64,000 nt of DNA, from positions 112,840 to 176,839 of the forward strand of contig NZ_JBIQLE010000005.1 in the NCBI RefSeq assembly GCF_044464525.1. The letters run 5' to 3'. Every line of letters begins with the position of its first letter. Positions within the stretch are counted from its first letter, which is position 1. The notes beneath the pieces were generated by a model. It ran no database searches and had not been told where the DNA came from. It saw only the letters and a list, made by a program, of their open reading frames with translations. Both the position numbers and the translations under genes were made by a program. Origin of the DNA: Pusillimonas sp044464525 (lineage in GTDB: Bacteria > Pseudomonadota > Gammaproteobacteria > Burkholderiales > Burkholderiaceae_B). Positions 34,613 through 44,413 of this stretch are shown here, piece by piece.

Positions 34613-35488
34613 TCAGGCAGCTGCCGCCGTATATGACAAGCGCACGTAGATGGGCGCGTAGGGTTCTGCCTGCGTGATCTCGAGCAGCGATTCGCGAGAG
34701 AGCTCGAGCATGGCCAGGAAGTGCACAACGATGACCGCCACGGCGTCTCCTTGCTGCACCCGCTCGCTGAACAGCTCGGAAAACTCCATGAACCGCACGT
34801 CGGCCAGGCGGCGCAGGATTTGACTCATGTGATCGCGCACCGAAAGCTGCTCGCGCGTGATGCGATGATGAGCGTTGAGCCGAGCGCGACGCATGATGTC
34901 CGCCCATGCCTGCCTGAGGTCGTTGGCGTCGACCTGCGGCAAAGCCCGTTCGACGCGCAAGTCCATCAGCGCCTGGCTACGCTGGAAATCTCGGCCCAAC
35001 CGAGGCAGTTGGTCGAGCTTCTGGGCGGCCAGCTTCATTTGTTCGTATTCAAGCAAGCGACGCACCAGCTCGGCGCGAGGGTCGTCAGGCTCTTCGCCGG
35101 TATCGGTGTTTTTAACCGGCAGCAGCATGCGCGATTTGATTTCGATCAGCAGCGCGGCCATCAACAGGTATTCGCCCGCCAGCTCAAGGTTCTGGTCGCG
35201 AATCTGCTCGACATACGACAAATATTGCTGAGTAACCTCGGCCATGGGAATGTCGAGCACATTGAAATTCTGCTTGCGGATCAGATATAGCAGCAGGTCG
35301 AGCGGGCCCTGGAAGGTCTCCAGGAAAACCTCAAGCGCGTCGGGGGGAATGTAAAGGTCTTGGGGAAGCGAGAACAGGGGTTCGCCGTATAGGCGCGCCA
35401 GCGCCACGCTGTCGACGACGTCGGGTGTGCTGTCGACCCGCGGATCGACCAGCGCATTGAGATCATCGGCCGAAACAGACGCGGTCAT
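34613..35488 (-). CDS. scpA: Segregation and condensation protein ScpA
   Basis: ScpA is the kleisin that bridges SMC heads in the condensin complex. The 291-residue protein has the characteristic FQGPLDLLLYLIRKQNFNVL start at about 50-70 and a C-terminal winged-helix region. ScpB, its usual partner, is not adjacent; panC follows instead, a neighbour arrangement known in Betaproteobacteria. The first 45 residues are variable. Confidence 0.94.
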   Translation of the reverse strand: MTASVSADDLNALVDPRVDSTPDVVDSVALARLYGEPLFSLPQDLYIPPDALEVFLETFQGPLDLLLYLIRKQNFNVLDIPMAEVTQQYLSYVEQIRDQNLELAGEYLLMAALLIEIKSRMLLPVKNTDTGEEPDDPRAELVRRLLEYEQMKLAAQKLDQLPRLGRDFQRSQALMDLRVERALPQVDANDLRQAWADIMRRARLNAHHRITREQLSVRDHMSQILRRLADVRFMEFSELFSERVQQGDAVAVIVVHFLAMLELSRESLLEITQAEPYAPIYVRLSYTAAAA

Positions 35489-35500
35489 TTACTGAATTTA

Positions 35501-35698
35501 CTAATGCAGATCGTCGGTCTGATAGACATAGGGAGGTTGGCAAAGCCGCCCGGCCCGATAGTTTTCGAGCAGTTCGGGGTCGAGGTTTTTGTCCCATAAA
35601 AGAGCGCGGCCTTCGCGCTGGCGCTGCTCGGTATCGCTGTGCCGGCGCTTGTACTCATTAAGGAATTGGGTGATCTCGGATTCGTAATGCCTGGCCAT
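35501..35698 (-). CDS. DUF3460-family small protein
   Basis: The ATG at 35698 gives 65 residues beginning MARHYESEITQFLNEYKRR, the pattern of the DUF3460 family, and ending in QPPYVYQTDD. The family is short, soluble and of unknown function, mostly betaproteobacterial. It lies 12 bases before scpA and probably shares its transcript. A start farther left (35752) would add 18 residues with no resemblance. No strong ribosome-binding site is seen. Confidence 0.8.
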   Translation of the reverse strand: MARHYESEITQFLNEYKRRHSDTEQRQREGRALLWDKNLDPELLENYRAGRLCQPPYVYQTDDLH

Positions 35699-35767
35699 AT
35701 GCGTCGTGTCGCTATATTGAACGTCAACCCCGAGTTTAACGCAGTCGAACAAAGTTAGAATGCCGGG

Positions 35768-37207
35768 ATGGCGTCAGACATCCCAGCTTCCCCGCCCGCA
35801 CCCCGTTCGGCACACGAACGGGCGGCCATTCGCATGATTCCCTTCATAGTTGGCTGCGCGCTGTTCATGCAGATGCTTGATTCCACGGTTGTCGCGACCG
35901 CCCTGCCCGTCATGGCCCAAGCCCTGGGCACCACTCCCGTCAAGATGAACGTGGCGATCACCAGCTATCTGCTGGCCTTGGCCGTGTTTGTTCCGATCAG
36001 CGGATGGGCCGCCGACCGCTTCGGGGCCCGCAAGGTCTTCATGACCGCCATCATGATGTTCACCGTCAGTTCGGTGGCTTGCGCCCTTGCGCACAATCTG
36101 CCGCAATTGGTCGTGGCGCGCACCTTGCAAGGCGTGGCCGGGGCCATGATGGTGCCGGTGGGCCGGGTGCTGCTGCTTCGCATGACACCCAAAGCCGAGT
36201 TGTTGCGTGCCATGACCTTCCTGTCCATGCCGGCTCTGCTGGGCCCGATCGTGGGGCCTCCGCTGGGAGGGTTTTTAGTCACCTACGCATCCTGGCACTG
36301 GATATTCCTGATCAACATTCCGGTGGGCATGCTGGGAATCGCGTTGGTGCTGCGCTACATCAGCGCCGACATCCCCGAAGATGCGGCAAAGCTCGATTGG
36401 CGCGGGTTCATCCTTAGCGGTGTCTGCCTGGCCTGCCTGGTGTCGGGGTTCGAATCCATCGGCCACAGCGACACGTCGCGCGGTCAAGTCCTGTCGTTGC
36501 TGGGCGTGGGCCTGGCTTGCGGGCTGCTGTACATTTGGCACGCGAAGCACCACGAACACCCCATCGTGGACCTGTCCCTGCTGAAGGTGCGCAGCTTCGC
36601 CATAGCCACGCTGGGCGGCAACCTGTGCCGGCTGACGGTGGGGGCCTCACCGTTTCTACTGGCCATGATGCTTCAGGTGGGGTTCGGCATGTCTCCGTTC
36701 GCTGCCGGGCTCATCACTTTCAGCAGTGCGGCCGGCGCCCTGCTGATGAAGCTGGTGGCCACACCTGTGATCAGCCGTTTCGGCTTCAAGCGGGTGTTGG
36801 TGGTCAACGCCGTACTGGCCGGCGCCCTGGTCATGGTCTGCGGCCTGTTCAACGCAAACACGCCGATCTGGATCATGATCGGCGTGTTGCTCATTGGAGG
36901 CATCTCCCGCTCCTTGCAATTTACCGCCGTCAACACGCTAACCTATGCCGATCTGGGTTCACCGGAAATGAGCCGGGCCAGCAGTTTTTCCTCCATGATG
37001 CAGCAACTGGCCATCAGCCTTGGGGTGGGCGGCGCAGCGCTGGTTTTGAACTTGAGCATGAGCTGGCGTGGCGCCGAGCAACTGGAGCCCATAGATACTT
37101 TTTGGGCTTTCATGATTCTGGGCGTGATGGCATGCCTGTCGATGTTCTCGTTCATGCGCCTGCCCGACAACGTCGCCCAGCATCTGCGCACACAGCGCAA
37201 AAAATGA
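35768..37207 (+). CDS. MFS multidrug exporter, DHA2 (EmrB/QacA) type
   Basis: The 479-residue protein has about fourteen membrane segments. Motif D1/A features are clear: FMQMLDSTVVATALPVMA in TM1, AADRFGARKVF in the first loop, RTLQGVAGAMMVP and LGPIVGPPLGGFL (motif C), which marks antiporter-type exporters. It diverges from DUF3460 with only 69 bases between and converges on the XRE-family gene with four bases between stops. No adaptor (EmrA) gene accompanies it, so it may act alone. The substrate is unknown. Confidence 0.92.
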   Translation: MASDIPASPPAPRSAHERAAIRMIPFIVGCALFMQMLDSTVVATALPVMAQALGTTPVKMNVAITSYLLALAVFVPISGWAADRFGARKVFMTAIMMFTVSSVACALAHNLPQLVVARTLQGVAGAMMVPVGRVLLLRMTPKAELLRAMTFLSMPALLGPIVGPPLGGFLVTYASWHWIFLINIPVGMLGIALVLRYISADIPEDAAKLDWRGFILSGVCLACLVSGFESIGHSDTSRGQVLSLLGVGLACGLLYIWHAKHHEHPIVDLSLLKVRSFAIATLGGNLCRLTVGASPFLLAMMLQVGFGMSPFAAGLITFSSAAGALLMKLVATPVISRFGFKRVLVVNAVLAGALVMVCGLFNANTPIWIMIGVLLIGGISRSLQFTAVNTLTYADLGSPEMSRASSFSSMMQQLAISLGVGGAALVLNLSMSWRGAEQLEPIDTFWAFMILGVMACLSMFSFMRLPDNVAQHLRTQRKK

Positions 37208-37211
37208 TGCC

Positions 37212-38051
37212 TTAACCGCTCATCAGCATGACAAGCTTGCAGTCGGGCCTTATCGCCGAACGGAACGTTATCTGGCGATAACTCAGCACACCTTGGTCGG
37301 GGTGGCGAAACTCGCGGCTGCCTCCCTCGCGCTCGACCACCGCCTGACGGCGCCACCAATGCGCGAACACCGGGCTATCGTTGAGCAGGCCATCGATCAT
37401 TTCACGCACGTCGGGCTCATCGGCGTAGGCCGCCACGTCGGCGCGGAATTCGGCCACCACCCGCCGCGCGCGAGATTCCCAGTCGACCACAAGTTGCTGC
37501 GCGGCGGGATCAAGAAAAATGTAGTGCAGCAGATTGGGGTTCTTGACCCGGTCGGGCCAGCCGTCGAACAGGTGCAGCATGGCCTCGTTGCGCGACAGCA
37601 CGTTCCAGCATCGGTCCAGCACGTAGGCCGGGGCAATAATGCTGTGCACGCAGTCTTCCAGCCCCTCGGGAAGCGGATCGATCAGGTCGCCGCCATGCTC
37701 GGGGTCGGCGCATTCGGCCAGCTCAAACAGATAATGGCGTTCGGCCCGGGTAAGGTGCAGCACATTGGCTAGCCGCGCCCACACTGTGGGAGACACGGAA
37801 ACGTCGCGGCCCTGCTCTATCCAGGTATACCAGGTAACACTGATGCCTCCTAGCTGGGCGACCTCTTCGCGGCGCAGGCCAGGGGTGCGTCGCCGCATGC
37901 CTGATGGCAGGCCGACGCTTTCGGGCGTAATGCGGGCCCGCACGCTGCGCAGGAAATCACCCAAGGCCGCCCGGCGCACGGATCGGGCCTGCCCCTCGGC
38001 GGGACGCGCGGCCTGTTGGGGAGTATCAGGGTTGTCTTCCGGCGCGACCAT
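37212..38051 (-). CDS. XRE-family regulator with MmyB-like sensor domain
   Basis: The 279-residue protein has a Cro/C1 HTH over about 30-100 (LRREEVAQLGGISVTWYTWIEQGRDV) and a C-terminal MmyB-like ligand-binding domain from about 115, with AYVLDRCWNVLSRNEAM and the late SPVFAHWWRRQAV. The family usually controls neighbouring dehydrogenase or exporter genes in response to small molecules. It lies 21 bases after metH on the same strand and faces the MFS exporter end to end, so control of the exporter is only a guess. Confidence 0.9.
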   Translation of the reverse strand: MVAPEDNPDTPQQAARPAEGQARSVRRAALGDFLRSVRARITPESVGLPSGMRRRTPGLRREEVAQLGGISVTWYTWIEQGRDVSVSPTVWARLANVLHLTRAERHYLFELAECADPEHGGDLIDPLPEGLEDCVHSIIAPAYVLDRCWNVLSRNEAMLHLFDGWPDRVKNPNLLHYIFLDPAAQQLVVDWESRARRVVAEFRADVAAYADEPDVREMIDGLLNDSPVFAHWWRRQAVVEREGGSREFRHPDQGVLSYRQITFRSAIRPDCKLVMLMSG

Positions 38052-38072
38052 GCCTGGCTCCCTATCGAACCG

Positions 38073-41000
38073 TTAGCGCAGGACGCCGGCCAAACTGCGC
38101 CGCACATCGTCTTCGTCGCGCCCGCTGCGCTTGACGTAGTCCTGCAACTGATCGGGCCCGATATGGCCGACGTTGAAATACTGCGACTGAGGGTGGCTGA
38201 AATAAAAGCCCGACACGCTCGAAGCCGGGTACATCGCGTAGCCGTCGGTAAGCTGCATGCCGATCTCTTCGGGTTGCATATGCAGGAACATGTCTTTTTT
38301 CACCACGTGCTCCGGGCAAGCCGGATAGCCCGGCGCGGGCCGTATGCCCTGGTATTTCTCGGCGATGATATCGGCGTTTTCCAGCGCCTCGTCGGGCACG
38401 TAGCCCCATAGGTCGCGCCGAACCCGCGCATGCAGGCATTCGGCAAACCCCTCGGCGAAACGATCAGCCAGCGCCTTGAGCATGATGCTGGAGTAATCGT
38501 CGTTGTCATCAAGGAAAGCTTTGTCGTGCTTCTCGATGCCCAGGCCGCCCGTTACGGCGAACATGCCGATGTAGTCGGCGATGCCGGTGTCCTTGGGGGC
38601 AATGTAATCGGCCAGGCATTTGTTGTCCACGCCTTCGCGTTTTACCGTCTGCTGGCGTACGTTGCGCCACGTGAACAACACCTCGGAACGCGACTCGTCG
38701 CGGTAGATTTCGATGTCTTCGTCATTGACCGTATTGGCCGGATAAAACGCCACCACCCCGCCGGCCTTCAGCCAACGCCCATCGATGATCTTGCGCAGCA
38801 TGGCCTGACCCTCTTCGAACAGCTTGACCGCCTGCTCGCCCACGATCTTGTCCTGCAAGATGGCCGGGTACTGGCCAAACAAGCTCCACGTCTGGAAGAA
38901 GGGCGTCCAGTCTATATAGCGTGCGATCTCGGCCAGATCGTAGTTGGCGAAAGTGCGCCGACCGATGAACTTGGGCCGGGGAGGCACGTAGTTTGTCCAG
39001 TCGATCGCGGGCCGCCCGGAACGCGCCTCTTCAAGACTGACCAACGGGGTCTCTTTTCGGTTGGCGTGGCGCTTGCGCACCAGCTCGTATTCCTCGGCAA
39101 CCTCGGCCAAGTAGGCGTCGCACGAATCGGACATCAGGTTGGTGGCCACGCCTACCGAGCGGCTGGCATCGGGCACATAGATAACAGGACCCTCGTAGTG
39201 GGGGGCGATCTTGACTGCGGTGTGAACGCGGCTCGTGGTGGCGCCGCCCACCAGCAAAGGCATATTGCGGCTACGGAAATAGTCGTCGCGCTGCATCTCG
39301 GAGGCCACGTAGGCCATTTCTTCAAGACTGGGCGTGATCAGGCCCGACAAGCCCACCATGTCGGCTCCTTCTTCCTTGGCCTTGGCCAGGATATCCGCAC
39401 AGGGCACCATCACCCCCATGTTCACGACCTCGAAGTTGTTGCACTGCAACACGACGGTGACGATGTTCTTGCCGATGTCGTGGACGTCTCCTTTAACAGT
39501 CGCAATAACGATTTTGCCCTTGGCGCGCACGTCTCCGCCCGCTGCGGCGATCTGGCGTTTTTCCTCTTCGATGAAGGGCACCAGATGGGATACGGCCTGC
39601 TTCATCACACGCGCCGACTTGACGACCTGGGGAAGAAACATCTTGCCCGCGCCGAACAAGTCGCCCACGACATTCATGCCGTCCATCAACGGCCCTTCGA
39701 TCACTTGGATGGGGCGTCCGCCTTGATCAAAGATTTTTTGCCGTACCTCTTCGGTATCTTCGACGATGAAGGTCGTGATGCCGTTGACCAAGGCATGCGT
39801 AATGCGTTGTTCAACCGAATTCTCGCGCCAGCTAAGGTCTTCTTCCTTGCGCATGCCGGAACCTTTGACGGTATCGGCAAACTCGACCAAGCGTTCCGTG
39901 CTGGTTCGTTCATCGTTCGGATCTGTACGGCCGACGGGCTCGGCGCGGTCCAGCACCACATCTTCGACGAGGTCGCGCAGGGTCTTGTCGATGTCTTGAT
40001 AAACACCCAGTTGGCCGGCGTTGACGATACCCATCGTCAGGCCTTGCTGAATGGCGTAATACAGAAACACCGTATGAATGGCTTCGCGCACCGGCTCATT
40101 GCCCCGGAACGAGAAGCTGACGTTCGAGATGCCGCCTGAGATACGCGCATGCGGCAAGTTCTGGGTGATCCAGCCCACCGCGTCGATGAAGTCCATCGCA
40201 TAATGATTGTGTTCGTCGATGCCTGTGGCGATGGCGAACACGTTGGGGTCGAAAATAATGTCTTCGGGCGGAAAGCCCACTTCCTCAACCAGCAACCTAT
40301 AGGCTTCACCGCATATTTCTTTGCGCCGCTGCAAAGTATCGGCCTGGCCCTTTTCGTCGAAGGCCATCACCACCACCGCGGCGCCGTACTTGCGGCACAG
40401 CCGGGCGTGCTCCAAAAACGCGTCGACACCCTCTTTCATGGAGATCGAGTTGACGACCGGCTTGCCCTGGATACAGCGCAGGCCGGTCTCGATGACCTCC
40501 CACTTTGAACTGTCGACCATGATGGGAACACGCGCAATGTCGGGTTCGGATGCCACCAGGTTCAGGAAGCGATGCATGCATGCGGCCGAATCAAGCATCG
40601 CCTCATCCATGTTGATATCGATAATCTGTGCGCCGTTTTCCACCTGCTGGCGCGCCACGGCCAGCGCCTCTTCGTACTTTTCTTCGCGGATCAGGCGCAG
40701 GAACATCTTGCTGCCGGTGGCGTTGGTGCGCTCCCCCACGTTGATAAACAGCGAATCCGCATCCAGGTTAAGGGCCTCGAGCCCCGACAAGCGCGTACGC
40801 ACCGGCACCACAGGCACTTCACGCACCGGCAAATGGGCAGTTCTTTCGGCAATGGCCCGAATGTGGTCGGGCGTGGTGCCGCAACAGCCGCCCACCATAT
40901 TGACCAGGCCGGCACGGGCGAATTCCTCAAGCAACGACGAAGTATCCTCGGGCGTTTCGTCGAAGCCTGTTTCGGCCATGGGGTTAGGCAGGCCTGCGTT

Positions 41001-41846
41001 GGGATAGACACACAAATAGGTATCACAGATTTTGGACAGCTCTGCAACGTAAGGCCGCATCAACGCCGCGCCCAGCGCGCAGTTAAGGCCGATGGTGACC
41101 GGGCGGGCATGCCGCACCGAATTCCAGAACGCTTCGACTGTTTGCCCCGAAAGGATGCGTCCCGATGCATCGGTGACCGTGCCGGAGACCATCACGGGCA
41201 GGCGCACTCCCCGCTCTTCAAAAACGCTTTCGATCGCGAAGATGGCAGCCTTGGCGTTCAGCGTGTCGAAAATGGTTTCGAGCAGCACGATGTCAATGCC
41301 GCCGTCCAGCAAGCCATTCAACTGCTCGGTATAGGCCACGCGCAGCTCTTCGAACGTTACATTGCGCGCAGCCGGGTCGTTGACGTCGGGCGAAATCGAC
41401 GCCGTCTTCGGCTGCGGGCCCAAAGCGCCGGCAACGAAACGCGGGCGGTCAGGCGCGCTGAACTCGTCACAGGCTTGACGCGCAAGACGCGCCGATTCCA
41501 GATTCAGCTCGTAGGCGATGTCCGCCAGGCCGTAGTCGCCTTGCGCTATGGACGTGGCGCCGAAGGTATTGGTTTCAATGACGTCCGCCCCCGCCTCAAG
41601 ATACTGGCGGTGAATATTCAGGACCAGATCGGGCCGCACCAACGACAACAGCTCGTTGTTGCCCTTGACGTCCTTGGGATGCTCGGCAAATCGCTCGCCC
41701 CGGAACTGCAGTTCGGTGAGCTTCTCCTGCTGGATCATCGTGCCCATGGCGCCGTCCAGTATCAGCATGCGCGATGCCAATAAACGCACGAAATCGGCGC
41801 CACGAGTGTAGGAAGACAGGGGATAGGGCAAGGCAGGAAAAGACAC
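38073..41846 (-). CDS. metH: Cobalamin-dependent methionine synthase MetH
   Basis: MetH moves a methyl group from 5-methyltetrahydrofolate to homocysteine through cob(I)alamin. The 1257-residue chain (E. coli 1227) has all four modules. The homocysteine domain has its zinc cysteines in GLNCALGA (about 254) and GGCCGTT (about 318). The folate domain starts near ERTNATGSKMF. The B12 domain has DVHDIGKN, whose His (about 788) is the lower cobalt ligand. The C-terminal domain binds AdoMet for reactivation. It faces away from a cobalamin riboswitch and btuB-btuF, so the cofactor's importer and user sit together. The next gene on the strand is the XRE regulator. Confidence 0.98.
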   Translation of the reverse strand: MSFPALPYPLSSYTRGADFVRLLASRMLILDGAMGTMIQQEKLTELQFRGERFAEHPKDVKGNNELLSLVRPDLVLNIHRQYLEAGADVIETNTFGATSIAQGDYGLADIAYELNLESARLARQACDEFSAPDRPRFVAGALGPQPKTASISPDVNDPAARNVTFEELRVAYTEQLNGLLDGGIDIVLLETIFDTLNAKAAIFAIESVFEERGVRLPVMVSGTVTDASGRILSGQTVEAFWNSVRHARPVTIGLNCALGAALMRPYVAELSKICDTYLCVYPNAGLPNPMAETGFDETPEDTSSLLEEFARAGLVNMVGGCCGTTPDHIRAIAERTAHLPVREVPVVPVRTRLSGLEALNLDADSLFINVGERTNATGSKMFLRLIREEKYEEALAVARQQVENGAQIIDINMDEAMLDSAACMHRFLNLVASEPDIARVPIMVDSSKWEVIETGLRCIQGKPVVNSISMKEGVDAFLEHARLCRKYGAAVVVMAFDEKGQADTLQRRKEICGEAYRLLVEEVGFPPEDIIFDPNVFAIATGIDEHNHYAMDFIDAVGWITQNLPHARISGGISNVSFSFRGNEPVREAIHTVFLYYAIQQGLTMGIVNAGQLGVYQDIDKTLRDLVEDVVLDRAEPVGRTDPNDERTSTERLVEFADTVKGSGMRKEEDLSWRENSVEQRITHALVNGITTFIVEDTEEVRQKIFDQGGRPIQVIEGPLMDGMNVVGDLFGAGKMFLPQVVKSARVMKQAVSHLVPFIEEEKRQIAAAGGDVRAKGKIVIATVKGDVHDIGKNIVTVVLQCNNFEVVNMGVMVPCADILAKAKEEGADMVGLSGLITPSLEEMAYVASEMQRDDYFRSRNMPLLVGGATTSRVHTAVKIAPHYEGPVIYVPDASRSVGVATNLMSDSCDAYLAEVAEEYELVRKRHANRKETPLVSLEEARSGRPAIDWTNYVPPRPKFIGRRTFANYDLAEIARYIDWTPFFQTWSLFGQYPAILQDKIVGEQAVKLFEEGQAMLRKIIDGRWLKAGGVVAFYPANTVNDEDIEIYRDESRSEVLFTWRNVRQQTVKREGVDNKCLADYIAPKDTGIADYIGMFAVTGGLGIEKHDKAFLDDNDDYSSIMLKALADRFAEGFAECLHARVRRDLWGYVPDEALENADIIAEKYQGIRPAPGYPACPEHVVKKDMFLHMQPEEIGMQLTDGYAMYPASSVSGFYFSHPQSQYFNVGHIGPDQLQDYVKRSGRDEDDVRRSLAGVLR

Positions 41847-42104
41847 GCGGAGATTTACCTAAAGACGATGAGCAGAAAACTGGGGGGCAAGCGCCAAAAC
41901 GGCTGGAATCAGCGAAATTCAGCGGCTGAAAATCGATGGGCCATTGTATCGGCTTACACCTCTGGACAGGCTCGAAACCACCCTCAGCCGCCAGTGAACA
42001 CGGCTGGAAAGCCGCGCCGAGACTACAACATGAACAAAATTCATCTTATACATGTGCAATCCTCGCGCTAAAGCGGCGGCCGGCTTGTCGTGGTAAATTT
42101 CCGC
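41847..42104. other. Upstream region of metH
   Basis: This divergent stretch must hold the metH promoter and that of the riboswitch transcript. I see a 13-base inverted repeat TTCAGCGGCTGAA near 41917 but no recognisable operator or riboswitch facing metH. Confidence 0.4.
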
Positions 42105-42265
42105 CAGAAGGTGCTTTCGGCTCGGCGGCCGCTTGGTCCGGCCTCTGTGCTGCGAAAGTTCAATGGGAAACAGACCGCAATGGCGTCGCTCAAGACGCCT
42201 CGCGCAATCTGTGCTGCCCCCGCAACGGTACCGTGTCACAACACCAGCCCGACACCAGCCTTCCA
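42105..42265 (+). ncRNA. Cobalamin (AdoCbl) riboswitch
   Basis: The conserved core GCTGCCCCCGCAACGGTA is at 42213-42230, preceded by AATGGGAA (about 42162) and followed by ACACCAGCC (about 42241 and again 42251), the usual order of the cobalamin aptamer. The 5' edge near GGTGCTTTCGG at about 42110 is approximate. It lies 200 bases before btuB on the same strand. A weak stem at 42359-42390 (GCCTGC/GCAGGC with inner CCCG/CGGG) could be part of the switching platform. Repression of B12 uptake when cobalamin is plentiful is expected. Confidence 0.9.
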
Positions 42266-42456
42266 TGAGCCCATTGCCGCCCCCTTTGCAGACGCACAGC
42301 CTGTCAACGGCGCAGTGGTTTATTCCTCCAGGAAGCTCTGAACAACTCGTCGCGAGACGCCTGCATCCCGTCCCGAACCCGGGCGCAGGCTTACCGCTCG
42401 AGCCAATCAGAGCCTCTCTAGGCGTGCGGGGACGCACGCCCAGCTCTGGCATCATT

Positions 42457-44277
42457 ATGAACAAAACCTCTCGGGCGCGCGCCTTGGCCGCACTTTCCTT
42501 CTGTATCGCCCCGGCGTCCCTCTACGCCCAAAACACGTCCCAGCTCGATACCATCGTTGTCACCCCAGGCCGCATCGCACAGGCGCAGGCCGACGTCGTT
42601 GGCGATGTCACGGTGATCGGCCGGGAAGAACTCGCGCAAGCCGGCCAAAATAGCCTGGCCCAGATCCTGTCCCGCCACCACGGCATCCAGTACGACGATT
42701 ACGGCGGCCCCCAGACCCTCAACAGCATTTTCCTGCGCGGAGCCAACTCCAACCAGACCCTGGTGCTGATCGACGGCGTACGCATCAACAGCTCGATAGG
42801 CGGGTACGCCAACTGGAACGCCCTGAACCCGGCCACGATCGAGCGCGTCGAAATATTGCGCGGAGCCGCCAGCAGCCTGTATGGCTCGGACGCCATCGGC
42901 GGTGTGGTGAATGTCATTACCCGCCAAGCCGAGGGCGACCAGCCCTTGAGCGCCTACGGCAACTTCGGCGCCGGTTCCTACGGCACGTTCAAGTCCAACG
43001 CCGGCCTCTCGGGCGCACAAGACGGCTGGAACTACGCGTTCTCCGCCGGCATGGCCGGCAGCAACGGCTACAGCGCCACGAACCCGGCAGAACGCTTCGG
43101 CTACTACCACCCCGATAACGATGGCTATCACCAGCACAGCTTCTCGGGTTCGCTAGGCTACCGCTGGAAGCCGGGCCATCATGTAAACCTTACCGCCTAC
43201 AACAGCTATATCAACGGCGACTACGACGAATGGGGAACCCACCCCGCCCTGACCGTCACCCGCCAACAAGCCTATACCCTGACCAGCACCGACCAGATCA
43301 CCGACCGCTGGCAAAGCGTGCTGCGATTCGGCCTGACCAAGGAGACAGGGGAGTCGCTCACGCCCGATTGGTCGAACTTCTACACCAGCCTGCAACGCAG
43401 CTATGCTTGGCAGAACAACCTGAAACTGAACGAACAGCAAGACCTTTCGCTGATACTGGAACGATTGGAAGAGAGAATCCGCAGTTCCGACTTCTTTGAG
43501 CATGATCGACGCGACACGAATTCCGCCAACTTAATCTGGCGGGGGCATTTCGACCGGCATCACGTACAGGCCAGCGTGCGCAACGACAATATCTCGGGCC
43601 ACGGCAGCCAGGCCACCGGCTCGCTGGCCTACGACTACGACATCGCGCCCGGCTGGCGCGTGGGCGTCGCGGGCAACACCGGCTTCAAGATGCCCACCAT
43701 GAGAGAGCTGTACGGCCCCTGGAGCGCCAACCCCGACCTTCAACCCGAAAAGGCCCGCAACATCGAAGCGAGCCTGCGCTATACCTCGGAAGAGTACGAG
43801 CTGGGCTTGACGGCCTACCGCAACAAGGTGCGCAACCTCATCAACGCCGACGAAAACTGGATAATGCAGAACATCGACTCCGCCACCCTGCGCGGCGTCA
43901 ACCTGACCGCCAGCCGCCATTGGGGGAACACCAGCCTGCACGGCGGCTACGACTACCTCGATGCGCGGGACGACGAAACCGGCTTGCGGCTGAGCCGGCG
44001 CGCCAAGCATGTCTACCGCATCGGCGCCCAGCACCGCATCGGCCAGCTCGACCTGGGCGCCCAGTACCAGTTCACCGGCCATCGCTACGACGACTCAACC
44101 AACACCGTCCGCCTGGGCGGCTACGGCCTGCTCGACCTGACGGCCTCCTATGCCTTCTCGCCGTCGGTGGCGGTGCAGGTACGCTGGAACAACGTGCTGG
44201 ACAAGGATTACGCCAACGCCCACGGCTACAACATGCCCGGTTCCAACGTATTCGTGAACCTGGCCGTGAAGATGTAA
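42457..44277 (+). CDS. btuB: TonB-dependent cobalamin receptor BtuB
   Basis: The protein imports vitamin B12 across the outer membrane with TonB energy. The ATG at 42457 gives 606 residues (E. coli 614) with a signal peptide ending at LYAQ; upstream in-frame ATGs fall inside the riboswitch and are rejected. A TonB box DTIVVTP follows the signal, then a plug domain (FLRGANSNQTLVLIDGVRIN, VEILRGAASSLYGSDAIGG) and a beta-barrel ending in the aromatic-poor NVFVNLAVKM. The start lacks a clear ribosome-binding site, possibly because it is riboswitch-controlled. btuF follows directly. Confidence 0.94.
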   Translation: MNKTSRARALAALSFCIAPASLYAQNTSQLDTIVVTPGRIAQAQADVVGDVTVIGREELAQAGQNSLAQILSRHHGIQYDDYGGPQTLNSIFLRGANSNQTLVLIDGVRINSSIGGYANWNALNPATIERVEILRGAASSLYGSDAIGGVVNVITRQAEGDQPLSAYGNFGAGSYGTFKSNAGLSGAQDGWNYAFSAGMAGSNGYSATNPAERFGYYHPDNDGYHQHSFSGSLGYRWKPGHHVNLTAYNSYINGDYDEWGTHPALTVTRQQAYTLTSTDQITDRWQSVLRFGLTKETGESLTPDWSNFYTSLQRSYAWQNNLKLNEQQDLSLILERLEERIRSSDFFEHDRRDTNSANLIWRGHFDRHHVQASVRNDNISGHGSQATGSLAYDYDIAPGWRVGVAGNTGFKMPTMRELYGPWSANPDLQPEKARNIEASLRYTSEEYELGLTAYRNKVRNLINADENWIMQNIDSATLRGVNLTASRHWGNTSLHGGYDYLDARDDETGLRLSRRAKHVYRIGAQHRIGQLDLGAQYQFTGHRYDDSTNTVRLGGYGLLDLTASYAFSPSVAVQVRWNNVLDKDYANAHGYNMPGSNVFVNLAVKM

Positions 44278-44413
44278 AACCATGCAATCTCCGCGCCACG
44301 CTTCGCTCGTTTCCCGTCTCATAAAGACTGGCCGTGGCGCGGACAACCCAGCGAAACCGGCATTCCATACTTCAGGAAAATGTCGAAAGAGGACAAGACA
44401 CAGACCTTTCCCC

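Noticed and set aside
38430..40139. Long open frame (569 codons) on the plus strand
   Set aside because: It is antisense to metH, whose protein is intact and strongly recognised. Long antisense frames are expected in GC-rich DNA, and the translation resembles no family.
40572..41783. Long open frame (403 codons) on the plus strand
   Set aside because: Antisense to the homocysteine domain of metH; composition is typical of a frame shadow.
42133..42456. Upstream in-frame start of btuB
   Set aside because: It would translate the cobalamin riboswitch; the signal peptide begins at 42457.
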